From the NCBI GenBank assembly GCA_038230835.1, contig JBBRMM010000015.1:1-64000 (forward strand): DNA of 64,000 nt, given 5' to 3'. Shown in pieces: positions 33,587 to 41,756 of this stretch. Made by a program: the position numbers and the translations under genes. This DNA comes from DASUHT01 sp038230835. Its GTDB lineage: Bacteria > Actinomycetota > Thermoleophilia > Gaiellales > JAICJC01. Each line of letters opens with the position of its first letter. Within the stretch, counting starts at the first letter, position 1. The notes under the pieces were generated by a model. The model was given only the letters and a program-made list of their open reading frames with translations, was not told the DNA's origin and did not search any database.

Positions 33587-34645
33587 CTACTCAATCGTCG
33601 TCACCTTCGAGGCGACCGTGTAGGCACCGGGGGTCAGTCCACGCAGATTTGCCAGCCGCCATGCGAGCAGCTGGGCGGGCACGACGGCTACGGCCGAGAC
33701 CAGACCGCGGTCGATGTCACCGATCGCGATCCCGGTGGCGCCCTTCGGGGCGGCGCCGTCGGGGCTGACCAGCAGCACCGCGGAGCCTCGCTCCGTGAGT
33801 TCGGTCGCCAGCCGCAGGTCGTGCTCGCGCGTGGCGGGCTCGGTGGAGATCACGATCGCCGCCAGCTCCGGCCCGGCCAGCTCCAGCGGGCCGTGGCGAA
33901 ACTGCGCGGTCTGCATCGACTCGGCGGGGAAGCGGGCCGCTTCCTTGAGCGTCAGCGCACCCATCTCGGCCGCCGGGCGCGCGCCGCCGCGGGCCAGTAG
34001 CGCGAGCGCCGGGCGGTTGCCGAGCCAGTCCGACAGGGCTGCCGCCCGTTCCGGTGCGTCAGCGACCAAGCGGGTCAGCGACTCGGCGGCTCGTTCGACC
34101 CCATTGCCGTTGGCAGCGGCGGCACCCAGCCGTTCGGCCAGCGCGGAGAGCGCCACCAGGGTGGCGGCGAAGGTCATCGTGGACGGTCCCTGTTCGTCGC
34201 CCGCTTTGGTATCGAGGCTGAGGTCGCAGGCCGCGGCCAGGGGGTTGTCCAACCCGTTGGTGATCGAGAGCAGCACCGGTCGGGACGCCCGCTCCGCGAG
34301 CCGCTCGACGATCCGCACCAGCTCCACGCTGCGGCCGGACTGGCTGATGCACACGAGCAGGGTGGACGGCGTCAGCACGGGCAGCCGGAAGTGCAGCAGC
34401 TCGGCGGCGTCCACCATCGAACAGGCGACGCCCCCCGCCGCCAGTGCTGTCACCGGCGCGTAGCACGCATCGTACGAACTGCCCATCCCGGTCAGCATCA
34501 CGGCGTCGGAGCGGGCTGCCACCGCGGCAACCGAGGCCAGCACTGCAGCCTGATCGCGCATCGCCACGGAGGCGCGGCGCAGCGCCTCCGGCTGGCCCGC
34601 GATCTCGGCCAGGAATCTGTCAGGAAAGTTTCCTAACGATTTCAT
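33587..34645 (-). CDS. Double-SIS sugar-phosphate isomerase/deaminase-like protein
   Basis: A 352-residue protein with two SIS domains and no glutaminase domain. SIS-1 has MLTGMGSSYDACYAPVTALA and LLVCISQSGRSVELVRIVE; SIS-2 has LLARGGARPAAEMGALTLKE and the family end FRHGPLELAGPELAAIVIS. This is the arrangement of GlmS-C-terminal-like and AgaS/FrlB-like enzymes acting on amino-sugar phosphates. With the kinase and deacetylase it forms a plausible N-acetyl-sugar pathway. A palindrome (about 34620-34636) lies over codons 4-9. Confidence 0.8.
   Translation of the reverse strand: MKSLGNFPDRFLAEIAGQPEALRRASVAMRDQAAVLASVAAVAARSDAVMLTGMGSSYDACYAPVTALAAGGVACSMVDAAELLHFRLPVLTPSTLLVCISQSGRSVELVRIVERLAERASRPVLLSITNGLDNPLAAACDLSLDTKAGDEQGPSTMTFAATLVALSALAERLGAAAANGNGVERAAESLTRLVADAPERAAALSDWLGNRPALALLARGGARPAAEMGALTLKEAARFPAESMQTAQFRHGPLELAGPELAAIVISTEPATREHDLRLATELTERGSAVLLVSPDGAAPKGATGIAIGDIDRGLVSAVAVVPAQLLAWRLANLRGLTPGAYTVASKVTTIE
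34620..34636. promoter_or_regulatory. TTAGGAAA-n-TTTCCT palindrome between SIS and GH4 genes
   Basis: On the plus strand AGGAAAGTTTCCT (34622-34634) is a perfect 6-bp dyad around one base, extending imperfectly to 17 bp. It sits between divergent sugar genes, about 22 bp before the -10 of the glycosidase gene, and overlaps the first codons of the SIS gene. Similar sites are operators for sugar-sensing repressors in actinobacteria. Confidence 0.55.
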
Positions 34646-34671
34646 CAGTGCGTAGATTACAATGTTCTGGC

Positions 34672-35946
34672 GTGGGAGTGAAGATCGCGGTCATCGGCGG
34701 CGGCAGCACCTACACCCCGGAGCTGATCGAGGGGTTCGGGCAGCGCGCGGTCCGGCTGGACCTGGACGAGCTGGTGTTGCACGACATCGACGAGCAACGG
34801 CTCGCCGTCGTCGGCGGACTGGCCGAGCGGATCCTGCGCAAGATCGGTTTCGCCGGCCGGCTGACGCTGACCGGCGATCGCGAGCGCGCCATCGACGGGG
34901 CGTCGTTCGTCCTCGTGCAGCTGCGTGTGGGCGGCCTGGCAGCGCGGCTCCAGGACGAGATCATCCCGGCCCGATTCGGTTGCATCGGCCAGGAAACGAC
35001 CGGCGCCGGAGGCTTCGCGAAGGCGCTGCGCACTGTGCCGGTGGTGCTGGACATCGCCGAGGACACGGCCCGCCTAGGCGCTGACGGTGCCTGGTTGCTC
35101 GACTTCACCAACCCGGCTGGGCTGGTCACGCAGGCGCTGGTCGATCACGGCCGCCGAGCGATCGGCCTGTGCAACATCCCGATCGGCTTCCAGCGGGCGT
35201 TCGCCAAGCAGCTCGGGGTCGAGCCGGCTCGTGTCGAGCTCGAGCACGTGGGTCTCAACCACCTGTCCTGGGAGCGCGCGATCCGCGTCGACGGCGAGGA
35301 TCGCCTGCCGCAGCTGATCGAGACGTTCTCCGACCAGCTCGGCGAGGAGGTCGGCATGCCCGGCTCGGTGGTGCGGCTGCTGGGCGCGGTGCCCTCCTAC
35401 TACCTGCACTACTTCTACTTCACCGCGGAGGCGCTGGCCGACCAGGCGAAAGACACACCGCGTGCCGAGCAGGTGATGGAGATTGAGGCCGGCCTGCTGG
35501 AGATGTACGCCGACCCCGCGCTGGATGTGAAGCCGAAGCTGCTGGAGGAGCGTGGCGGCGCTTTCTATTCCGAGGCGGCGGCGATGCTCGTCGAGTCATT
35601 GCATACCGACGCCGGCGACACCCAGGTCGTCAACGTGCGCAATGCCGGCGCGATCCCCAACCTCGACGCCGATGCGGTGGTCGAGGTGCCGTGCAGGATC
35701 TCCGCCGCCGGCGCGCAGCCGCTACCGCAGCGAGCGCTGCCCCCGGAGATGCTCGGGCTGGTGGAGCAGGTGAAGGCGTACGAGCGGTTGACCGTGGCAG
35801 CGGCGGTGACGGGCCACCGCCCGACCGCGCTCAAGGCACTCATGGCCAATCCGCTCGTGGCCACCTACGAGAGGGCGGCCCCACTGCTGGACTCGCTGCT
35901 CGACGCCAACCGCGCGCACCTGCCGCGATTCTTCCTCACCGCGTGA
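34672..35946 (+). CDS. Family-4 glycoside hydrolase (6-phospho-beta-glucosidase type)
   Basis: A 424-residue GH4 enzyme, which uses NAD and a divalent metal in a redox-assisted cleavage. The NAD loop is KIAVIGGGSTYTPELIEG. LDFTNPAGLVTQAL, IGLCNIPIGFQRAF and HVGLNHLSWERAI give the substrate and metal motifs (the Cys of CNIP and a nearby His bind metal). TACAAT at 34658-34663 lies 8 nt before the GTG at 34672, indicating a leaderless start; GTG 34678 is an alternative. It is divergent from the SIS gene and overlaps the PhoR-like kinase gene. Confidence 0.9.
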   Translation: MGVKIAVIGGGSTYTPELIEGFGQRAVRLDLDELVLHDIDEQRLAVVGGLAERILRKIGFAGRLTLTGDRERAIDGASFVLVQLRVGGLAARLQDEIIPARFGCIGQETTGAGGFAKALRTVPVVLDIAEDTARLGADGAWLLDFTNPAGLVTQALVDHGRRAIGLCNIPIGFQRAFAKQLGVEPARVELEHVGLNHLSWERAIRVDGEDRLPQLIETFSDQLGEEVGMPGSVVRLLGAVPSYYLHYFYFTAEALADQAKDTPRAEQVMEIEAGLLEMYADPALDVKPKLLEERGGAFYSEAAAMLVESLHTDAGDTQVVNVRNAGAIPNLDADAVVEVPCRISAAGAQPLPQRALPPEMLGLVEQVKAYERLTVAAAVTGHRPTALKALMANPLVATYERAAPLLDSLLDANRAHLPRFFLTA

Positions 35947-36965
35947 ACAGCTCCGGGGACAACGAGCTCGACCTGTTGCGAGCGGCTGTGGCATCGCATG
36001 AGGCGATGCTCGCGACGATGCAGGAGGGGATCGTGCTGTTCGCGGCCGACGGGCGCGTGCGGTACGCCAACGCTGCCGCCGCCGACCGGCTGGGGCAGCG
36101 AGTCTCCCGCGTTGCCGAGCTGACGCCCGCAGGACTGCGCGAGGTGGTGCAGCGCGTGGGGGCGGGCGAGTCGCGTGCCGAGCTGCTGTTCGAGGTCGCA
36201 GGTCGTTCGGTGGAGGCAGTCGTCACCGCAGCCGATCCGGCCGGCTCGGTGCTGATCGTGGCCAGGGATGTGACCGCCGCCCGCCAGACCGAGCATCTGC
36301 GGCGCAACTTCGTCGCCAATGCGTCCCACGAGTTGAAGACCCCGGTGGCGTCGATCCTGGGCCTGGCCTCGGCGCTCGAGCTGGCGTCCGGCGATCCGGA
36401 GACCACGCGGCGGTTCGTCACCATGCTCGGACGCGAGGCCGAGCGGCTCTCGCGGCTCGTCTCCGACCTGCTCGATCTGTCCCGGCTCGAGAACGACGCA
36501 GGCCCGCTGGTGCCGGTGCGGCTCGACCACGTGCTGATCGACCAGTCCGAGAAGCTGGTCGGCCAGATACAGGAGGCCGGGCTGCGGCTGGTGGTCGACG
36601 AGCCGGCGGCGACGCTGGTCATGGGGCGCGAGTCGGACCTGGGCCAGATGGTCAACAACCTGCTGGTGAATGCGATCCGCTACACGCATCCCGGCGGCAC
36701 CGTGACCCTCTCGCTGCTGCGAGAACCGGCGACCGCGGTCGTCCAAGTGACCGACACCGGGATCGGCATACCGGCCGCCGACCTGGATCGGGTCTTCGAG
36801 CGCTTCTACCGTGTCGACGCCGCGCGAGATCGGGAGACCGGTGGCACCGGACTGGGACTCGCCATCGTCCGCCACGTGGCCGAGTCGCACCGCGGCGAGG
36901 TGGCGGTGCAGAGCGAGCTGGGCGCCGGATCGAACTTCACGGTGCGCATCCCGACGCTCGGCTGA
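35943..36965 (+). CDS. PhoR-like sensor histidine kinase without membrane segments
   Basis: A 340-residue kinase. A PAS-like N-terminal domain (MLATMQEGIVLFAADGRVRY) is followed by DHp (FVANASHELKTPVASILG with the phosphorylated His) and an ATPase domain (N-box NNLLVNAIRYTH, G1 DTGIGIP, F-box FERFYRVD, G2 GGTGLGLAIV). No transmembrane helix or signal peptide is visible, unlike classical PhoR. The GTG overlaps the GH4 stop (GTGA). The pst operon follows after 247 bp, so phosphate sensing through PstB/PhoU contacts is likely. Partner regulators may be those at 29525 or 46698. Confidence 0.88.
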   Translation: MNSSGDNELDLLRAAVASHEAMLATMQEGIVLFAADGRVRYANAAAADRLGQRVSRVAELTPAGLREVVQRVGAGESRAELLFEVAGRSVEAVVTAADPAGSVLIVARDVTAARQTEHLRRNFVANASHELKTPVASILGLASALELASGDPETTRRFVTMLGREAERLSRLVSDLLDLSRLENDAGPLVPVRLDHVLIDQSEKLVGQIQEAGLRLVVDEPAATLVMGRESDLGQMVNNLLVNAIRYTHPGGTVTLSLLREPATAVVQVTDTGIGIPAADLDRVFERFYRVDAARDRETGGTGLGLAIVRHVAESHRGEVAVQSELGAGSNFTVRIPTLG

Positions 36966-36983
36966 GGCGGCCCCCGAGTGGGT

Positions 36984-37053
36984 GGGCGGCCCACCCCACC
37001 CCACCCACCCCGGGGTCAGACCCCGAACGGTCCGGGTCACCGGTTCGTGACAG
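36984..37053 (-). repeat. Copy A of a 66-70 bp repeat centred on GGGGTCTGACCCC
   Basis: Read on the minus strand, this stretch (GTCACG, GGTGACCCGG, CGGGGTCTGACCCCGGGG, then alternating GGGTGGGG ending GGGCCGCCC) matches 48097-48162 on the plus strand almost base for base. It lies between the kinase stop and the PHO-like array of the pst operon. Confidence 0.7.
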
Positions 37054-37093
37054 ATCCGTGACCGCGGCCCACCCGTCGGGGTGGCGGGCGATT

Positions 37094-37137
37094 GTTCACC
37101 TTCGCGCCGGTGGGCATTCACTCGCGGTTCACCCGCC
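37094..37137 (+). promoter_or_regulatory. PHO-box-like array before pstC
   Basis: Units of 11 bp: GTTCACCTTCG (37094), CGCCGGTGGGC (37105), ATTCACTCGCG (37116) and GTTCACCCGCC (37127). Three of the four keep TTCAC in phase. They lie 76 bp before the PstC start. Confidence 0.75.
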
Positions 37138-37212
37138 GCCTGCATCCTTGCCTCAGATGGGAAATCGACCGCAGCAACGGGGGGCACGGCCACGCTGTGG
37201 CCGCACACGTCC

Positions 37213-38223
37213 ATGAGCGAGGCAATGGGCACGACGATCGACGACTCCCCTGGGGCGGAGCCCAGGACCGTGGCCACCAACCGGACGAGGGCCGACCGCG
37301 CGTACCGCGCGTTCTGCCTGGCCTGCGGCATGACCACCCTGGTGGTGCTGGTGCTGATCGGCTGGTTCCTGCTCGTGCAGTCGCGCGCAGCGCTCGATGC
37401 CGCCGGCTGGAGGTTCTTCACCACCGTCAACCTGCCGGCCAATCCGATCCCGGGAGGGCCGAGCTTCGGCATCGCGGCGCTGATCGTCGGCACCATCGAG
37501 ATCGCGCTGATCGCGATGGTGGTCGCGGTGCCGGTCTCGATCGCCACGGCGCTCTTCATCGCCGAGTACGCACCGCGGCAGATGCGGCGGCCGTTGACCT
37601 CGCTGGTCGAGCTGCTGGCGGCCGTGCCCAGCCTGATCTACGGCCTGTGGGGGTTCTTCTTCCTGCAACCGCGGATGGTGCTGGTCAGCGAGTGGCTGAA
37701 CGCGCATCTGGCGAACGTTCCGATCGTGGGCAGATTCTTCGCCGTCAGCGAGACCCTGTTCACCTCGTCGCCCTTCATCGCCGGCGTCGTGGTCTCACTG
37801 ATGGTGATCCCGATCGCGACCTCGGTCATGCGCGAGGTGTTCTCGCAGGCGCCGCCGGGTGAGAAGGAGGGTGCCCTGGCGCTCGGGGCGACGCGCTGGG
37901 GCATGATCCGTGCGGTCGTGCTGCCGTTCGGCCGCGGCGGCATGGTCGGCGGGGCGATGCTCGGGCTCGGGCGCGCGCTGGGCGAGACGATCGCGGTGGC
38001 CATCATCATCTCGCCGATCTTCGTCATCACGCCGCACATCCTGCAGTCGGGGGGCAGCTCGATCCCGGCCATCATCGCCCTTCGCTTCAGCGAGTCCGGC
38101 GGGCTCTCGCTGTCGATCCTGATGGCCGCCGGCCTGACCCTGTTCGCGTTCACGCTCGCCGTGAACATGCTGGCGTCGATGGTGGTCGCCCGGTCGCGGT
38201 CCGGCCAGGGGATCGAGATATGA
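37213..38223 (+). CDS. pstC: Phosphate ABC transporter permease PstC
   Basis: A 336-residue inner-membrane permease with six helices, the first at about residue 35 (TTLVVLVLIGWFLLV). The EAA-type cytoplasmic loop is EGALALGATRWGMIRAVVLP, and GRALGETIAVAIII is a PstC/PstA hallmark. Start ATG at 37213 (or 37225). Its stop overlaps the PstA start (ATGA), the first of a run of couplings through this operon. Confidence 0.95.
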   Translation: MSEAMGTTIDDSPGAEPRTVATNRTRADRAYRAFCLACGMTTLVVLVLIGWFLLVQSRAALDAAGWRFFTTVNLPANPIPGGPSFGIAALIVGTIEIALIAMVVAVPVSIATALFIAEYAPRQMRRPLTSLVELLAAVPSLIYGLWGFFFLQPRMVLVSEWLNAHLANVPIVGRFFAVSETLFTSSPFIAGVVVSLMVIPIATSVMREVFSQAPPGEKEGALALGATRWGMIRAVVLPFGRGGMVGGAMLGLGRALGETIAVAIIISPIFVITPHILQSGGSSIPAIIALRFSESGGLSLSILMAAGLTLFAFTLAVNMLASMVVARSRSGQGIEI

Positions 38224-39314
38224 GCCTTACCGGCGAGGTGGTATGGGCGCGTGGCGGCGGTTCGGCACAGCGCCCGCCCGATCGCCCGATCCGCCCCGGC
38301 GCCGTGCGCCGGTCGGACGTCGGCGTCCTGCTCGGCTCCCTGCTGGCGTCGCTGGCGTTGGTCTGGCTGCCCTACCAGGAGCTGGCGCCGTTCTCGGGCA
38401 CCCTGGGGTTCGTGATCTTCTGGTTCGTCGCCTTCGTGCTCATCTACTGGTTGGCGGAGCGCGAGTTGGAGGGACCGCTGATCGCGGCCGACCGGGCGGT
38501 CGCGCTGGTCATCGGGTCGGTCGCCGTGGGTCTGCTGATCCCGCTGGTGGCGATCCTGGTCTACGTCGCATCGAAGGGTTATTCGACGCTCACAACGCAC
38601 TTCTTCCAGCAGGACCAGGCATCCGTCGGTCCGCAGTCCGCGCCGACCGACGGCGGCGGCCTGCACGCGCTGGTCGGCACGCTCGAGCAGGTCGGGCTGG
38701 CGATCGTGATCTGCGTGCCGATCGGGATCGCCACCGCCGTCTACATGAACGAGGTGGGTGGGCGGATGGTGCGCTGGGTGCGCATGTTCGTGAATGCCAT
38801 GAGCGGCGTCCCCTCGATCGTCGCCGGCCTCTTCATCTACGCGGTGTGGATCCTGCAGTTCCACCACACGTTCTCCGGTTTAGCGGCCGCGCTCGCCATC
38901 TCGATTCTGATGCTGCCGACCGTCACCCGCACGGCGGAGGAGGTGCTGCGACTGGTGCCCGACGGACTGCGCGAGGCGTCGCTCGCGCTCGGCGCGCCCG
39001 AGTGGCGGACCGCCTGGTCGGTGGTGCTGCCGACCGCCGCCGGCGGATTGGTCACCGCCGTCATCCTGGGCGTGGCCCGGGCGGTCGGTGAAACCGCGCC
39101 GCTGATCATGACGGCGTTCGGCACGCAGTCGCTGAATACGAGCCCCTTCAACAACCCCCAGCAGAGCCTGCCCCTCTTCGTCTGGCAGGAGTACCAGCTG
39201 CAACTGCCCGGCCCGCTGGCCCGCGCCTGGACTGGGGCGCTGGTGCTGCTCGGCGTGGTGTTGGTACTGTTCACCGTCGCTCGCGTGATGGGCAGATCGA
39301 GGACGATTCGATGA
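38220..39314 (+). CDS. pstA: Phosphate ABC transporter permease PstA
   Basis: A 364-residue permease. Two extra N-terminal helices ([17 protein letters not shown] region and [17 protein letters not shown]) precede the standard six, making it longer than most PstA proteins (about 290). The coupling loop is [20 protein letters not shown], and [17 protein letters not shown] is the family hallmark. Its stop overlaps the pstB start (ATGA). Confidence 0.93.
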   Translation: MSLTGEVVWARGGGSAQRPPDRPIRPGAVRRSDVGVLLGSLLASLALVWLPYQELAPFSGTLGFVIFWFVAFVLIYWLAERELEGPLIAADRAVALVIGSVAVGLLIPLVAILVYVASKGYSTLTTHFFQQDQASVGPQSAPTDGGGLHALVGTLEQVGLAIVICVPIGIATAVYMNEVGGRMVRWVRMFVNAMSGVPSIVAGLFIYAVWILQFHHTFSGLAAALAISILMLPTVTRTAEEVLRLVPDGLREASLALGAPEWRTAWSVVLPTAAGGLVTAVILGVARAVGETAPLIMTAFGTQSLNTSPFNNPQQSLPLFVWQEYQLQLPGPLARAWTGALVLLGVVLVLFTVARVMGRSRTIR

Positions 39315-40168
39315 ACGCTTCCGACGACCGTTCCCCCGCCGCGCTCGACGTCCGACCGGGCGATCCGGTGCTGCCCAGAGCCGCCCAGCCCGCCGGCGAG
39401 GCCGGAGACCTACGGGCCGACAACGTGAGCGCGTGGTTCGGCAGCCACAAGGTGCTCGAGGGTCTTTCGCTGCACATGCGACCGCGCGTCGTGACCGCGC
39501 TGATCGGACCGTCGGGTTGTGGCAAGTCGACATTGATCCGCATCCTCAACCGCATGCACGAGCTGGTGCCGAGCGCCGCGCTGTCAGGATCGGTGCTGCT
39601 GGACGGCGTGGACATCTACGGGTCGCAACACCGGCCGACCGACACCCGCCGGCACATCGGCATGGTGTTCCAGAAGCCCAACCCGTTCCCGACCATGAGC
39701 GTTTACGACAACGTGCTCTCGGGGCTCCGGCTGACCCGCATGAAGGTCGCCAGCCGCGACGACGTGGTCGAGCAGTCGCTGGTCCGGGCGGGCCTGTGGA
39801 ACGAGGTCAAGAACCGGCTCAAGTCGCCCGGAGGGGCGCTCTCCGGCGGCCAGCAGCAGCGCCTCTGCATCGCCCGAGCGCTGGCCGTGAAGCCGTACGT
39901 GCTGCTGATGGACGAGCCGTGCTCGGCGCTCGACCCCACGTCGACACGACGGATCGAGGAGACGATCGACGAGATCCACCATGAGGTGACGGTGGTCATC
40001 GTCACCCACAACATGCAGCAGGCTCAGCGCGTCTCGCAGCAGTGCGCGTTCTTCAACGTCAACGAGGGCGAACCCGGCAAGATCGTCGAGATCGGGCCAA
40101 CCCGGACGATCTTCGAGAACCCCAGCGATCCCCGAACGGCTGACTACGTGAACGGGCGGTTCGGGTAG
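39311..40168 (+). CDS. pstB: Phosphate ABC transporter ATPase PstB
   Basis: A 285-residue ATPase. Walker [14 protein letters not shown]-loop [16 protein letters not shown], signature [14 protein letters not shown], Walker [16 protein letters not shown] and switch [16 protein letters not shown] are all intact, and NPFPMS/SALDP are typical PstB forms. It energises PstCA and is the usual contact point through which PhoR senses flux. The next gene begins on the base after its stop. Confidence 0.96.
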   Translation: MNASDDRSPAALDVRPGDPVLPRAAQPAGEAGDLRADNVSAWFGSHKVLEGLSLHMRPRVVTALIGPSGCGKSTLIRILNRMHELVPSAALSGSVLLDGVDIYGSQHRPTDTRRHIGMVFQKPNPFPTMSVYDNVLSGLRLTRMKVASRDDVVEQSLVRAGLWNEVKNRLKSPGGALSGGQQQRLCIARALAVKPYVLLMDEPCSALDPTSTRRIEETIDEIHHEVTVVIVTHNMQQAQRVSQQCAFFNVNEGEPGKIVEIGPTRTIFENPSDPRTADYVNGRFG

Positions 40169-41752
40169 ATGCGCCGGCTGCGTGCGCGTGTCGTGCTCGG
40201 GCTGACGCTGGCCCTCACCGTGGTTGCCGCGTCTCCCTCACCGCCCGCCGAGGCGTCGAGCGTGACGGTGACGGGTGCCGGATCGACCTGGGATCAGATC
40301 GCCACCAACCAGTGGGAGGCCGACGTCCACGTCTTGTACGGGATCACGATCAACTACCAGGGCGTGGGATCGACCGCGGGTCGCAACTTCTACATCCAAA
40401 ACCAGGTCGACTTCGGGGACTCGGACATCCCCTTCCAGAACACCACGGGTGAGCCCGAGCTGAGCCAGTTGCGTGGCGAGCACAAGACGTTCCAGTACCT
40501 GCCGACAGTGGCCGGAGCCACCGGCATCATGTACAACCTGCACACGCCGTCGGGCAAGCAGATCACCAACCTGCGGCTCGACTCGCGGGCGCTGGTCGGC
40601 ATCTTCACCGGCAACATCACCCAGTGGACAGACCCGGCGATCACCTCGCTCAACCCGCAGCTTCGCGGCCAGATTCCCAGCGCGAGGATCGTCCCGGTGG
40701 TGCGGGCCGACGGATCGGGCACGTCGGCGATGTTCTCCGACTACCTGCGCCAGCTGCAACCGGCAGCGTGGAGCCACTTCTGCGCCAGCTACCAGATATC
40801 GCCGTGTGGTCAGACGTCGTTCTGGCCGCTGACCATCCCCGGCGTGATCGGGCAGAAGGGCTCTGACGGCGTGGCCAACTACGTCCAGCAGCAGTACAAC
40901 TCGATCACCTACGTCGAGACCGGATACGCCATCCTGCGCAACTTCCCGGTCGCGTTCGTCAAGAACCAGAGCGGACACTACGTGTTCCCCTCGTCGGCCA
41001 ACGACGCAACGGCGCTCACGCATGCCCGCATCCAGTCCGACCTGATCTCCGACCTGAGCGGCGTGCACACGGCTCCGGAGGCCACCGCCTACCCGATCTC
41101 GGGCTACAGCTACATGATCACCCCCACCGCGGTCGGCTTCAACTTCACCCCGCAGAAGGGCGCCGTGCTCGGCAAGTTCATCCTCTACGCGGCCTGCGCG
41201 GGCCAGAAGAAGGTGGCGTCGCTGGGGTACGCGCCGCTGACGCCGGTGCTGGTCCGGGGCGTGTTCGCCGCTGTCCGCCGGATCCCGGGAGCTCCCACTC
41301 CGCCGCCGCTGTCGCAGTGTGCGAACCCGACCATCACCGGGCAGGGGGGCAATCCCGGTCCGAGTGGCAATCCGGGCGGTTCGGGCACCACCGGAAGCGG
41401 GAACCCCGGTAGCGGCACGACGGGCGGCGGCCCCACGGGCGGCGGCGGCGGCAAGCAGACGGGTGGCAAGAAGACGGGCGGGAAGACCCCGGGCGCGGGC
41501 GGCGGCGCACCCGGCGGAGGCGTCCTGCCCACCGCAGGCCTCGTGCTGACGGCCGCTGAGCTCTCCGCCCGCCAGGCGGCCGCCCTCAGCGCGATCAACA
41601 GGCTCCAGCCCGCCTCCTCCTCGCCGTTGGGTTGGGCGGCGCTGGACGTGCTGGTGGTGGCGCTGTTCCCCTTCCTGATCTGGCGCGGCTGGAGGCTGTT
41701 CGCGCCGGCCCAGGCGCCCGACGACCCCGATCGAATCCCCCGAGGAGAGTGA
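40169..41752 (+). CDS. PstS-like phosphate-binding protein with Gly-rich stalk and C-terminal membrane anchor
   Basis: A 527-residue exported protein. A signal peptide (VVLGLTLALTVVAAS region) is followed by a PstS fold from VTVTGAGSTWDQIATNQWEA, with DFGDSDIPFQ and VVRADGSGTSAMFSDYL, the loop that grips phosphate, through about residue 380. Then come a 75-residue Gly/Thr/Pro-rich stalk, a short Ala-rich helical part, and one transmembrane helix near the end (WAALDVLVVALFPFLIW) with a basic cytoplasmic tail. Ordinary PstS is a lipoprotein of about 370 residues; this one is anchored at the C terminus. LPTAG in the stalk only loosely resembles a sorting signal. Confidence 0.88.
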   Translation: MRRLRARVVLGLTLALTVVAASPSPPAEASSVTVTGAGSTWDQIATNQWEADVHVLYGITINYQGVGSTAGRNFYIQNQVDFGDSDIPFQNTTGEPELSQLRGEHKTFQYLPTVAGATGIMYNLHTPSGKQITNLRLDSRALVGIFTGNITQWTDPAITSLNPQLRGQIPSARIVPVVRADGSGTSAMFSDYLRQLQPAAWSHFCASYQISPCGQTSFWPLTIPGVIGQKGSDGVANYVQQQYNSITYVETGYAILRNFPVAFVKNQSGHYVFPSSANDATALTHARIQSDLISDLSGVHTAPEATAYPISGYSYMITPTAVGFNFTPQKGAVLGKFILYAACAGQKKVASLGYAPLTPVLVRGVFAAVRRIPGAPTPPPLSQCANPTITGQGGNPGPSGNPGGSGTTGSGNPGSGTTGGGPTGGGGGKQTGGKKTGGKTPGAGGGAPGGGVLPTAGLVLTAAELSARQAAALSAINRLQPASSSPLGWAALDVLVVALFPFLIWRGWRLFAPAQAPDDPDRIPRGE

Positions 41753-41756
41753 ACCG

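Noticed and set aside
35865..37559. Long minus-strand frame opposite the kinase and pstC
   Set aside because: It runs antisense across two well-identified genes and a promoter region; no recognisable motif.
41521..41540. LPTAG in the first anchored PstS as a sortase sorting signal
   Set aside because: It does not match LPxTG or LAxTG, is followed by an amphipathic segment rather than directly by the anchor helix, and the neighbouring sortase lacks its triad.
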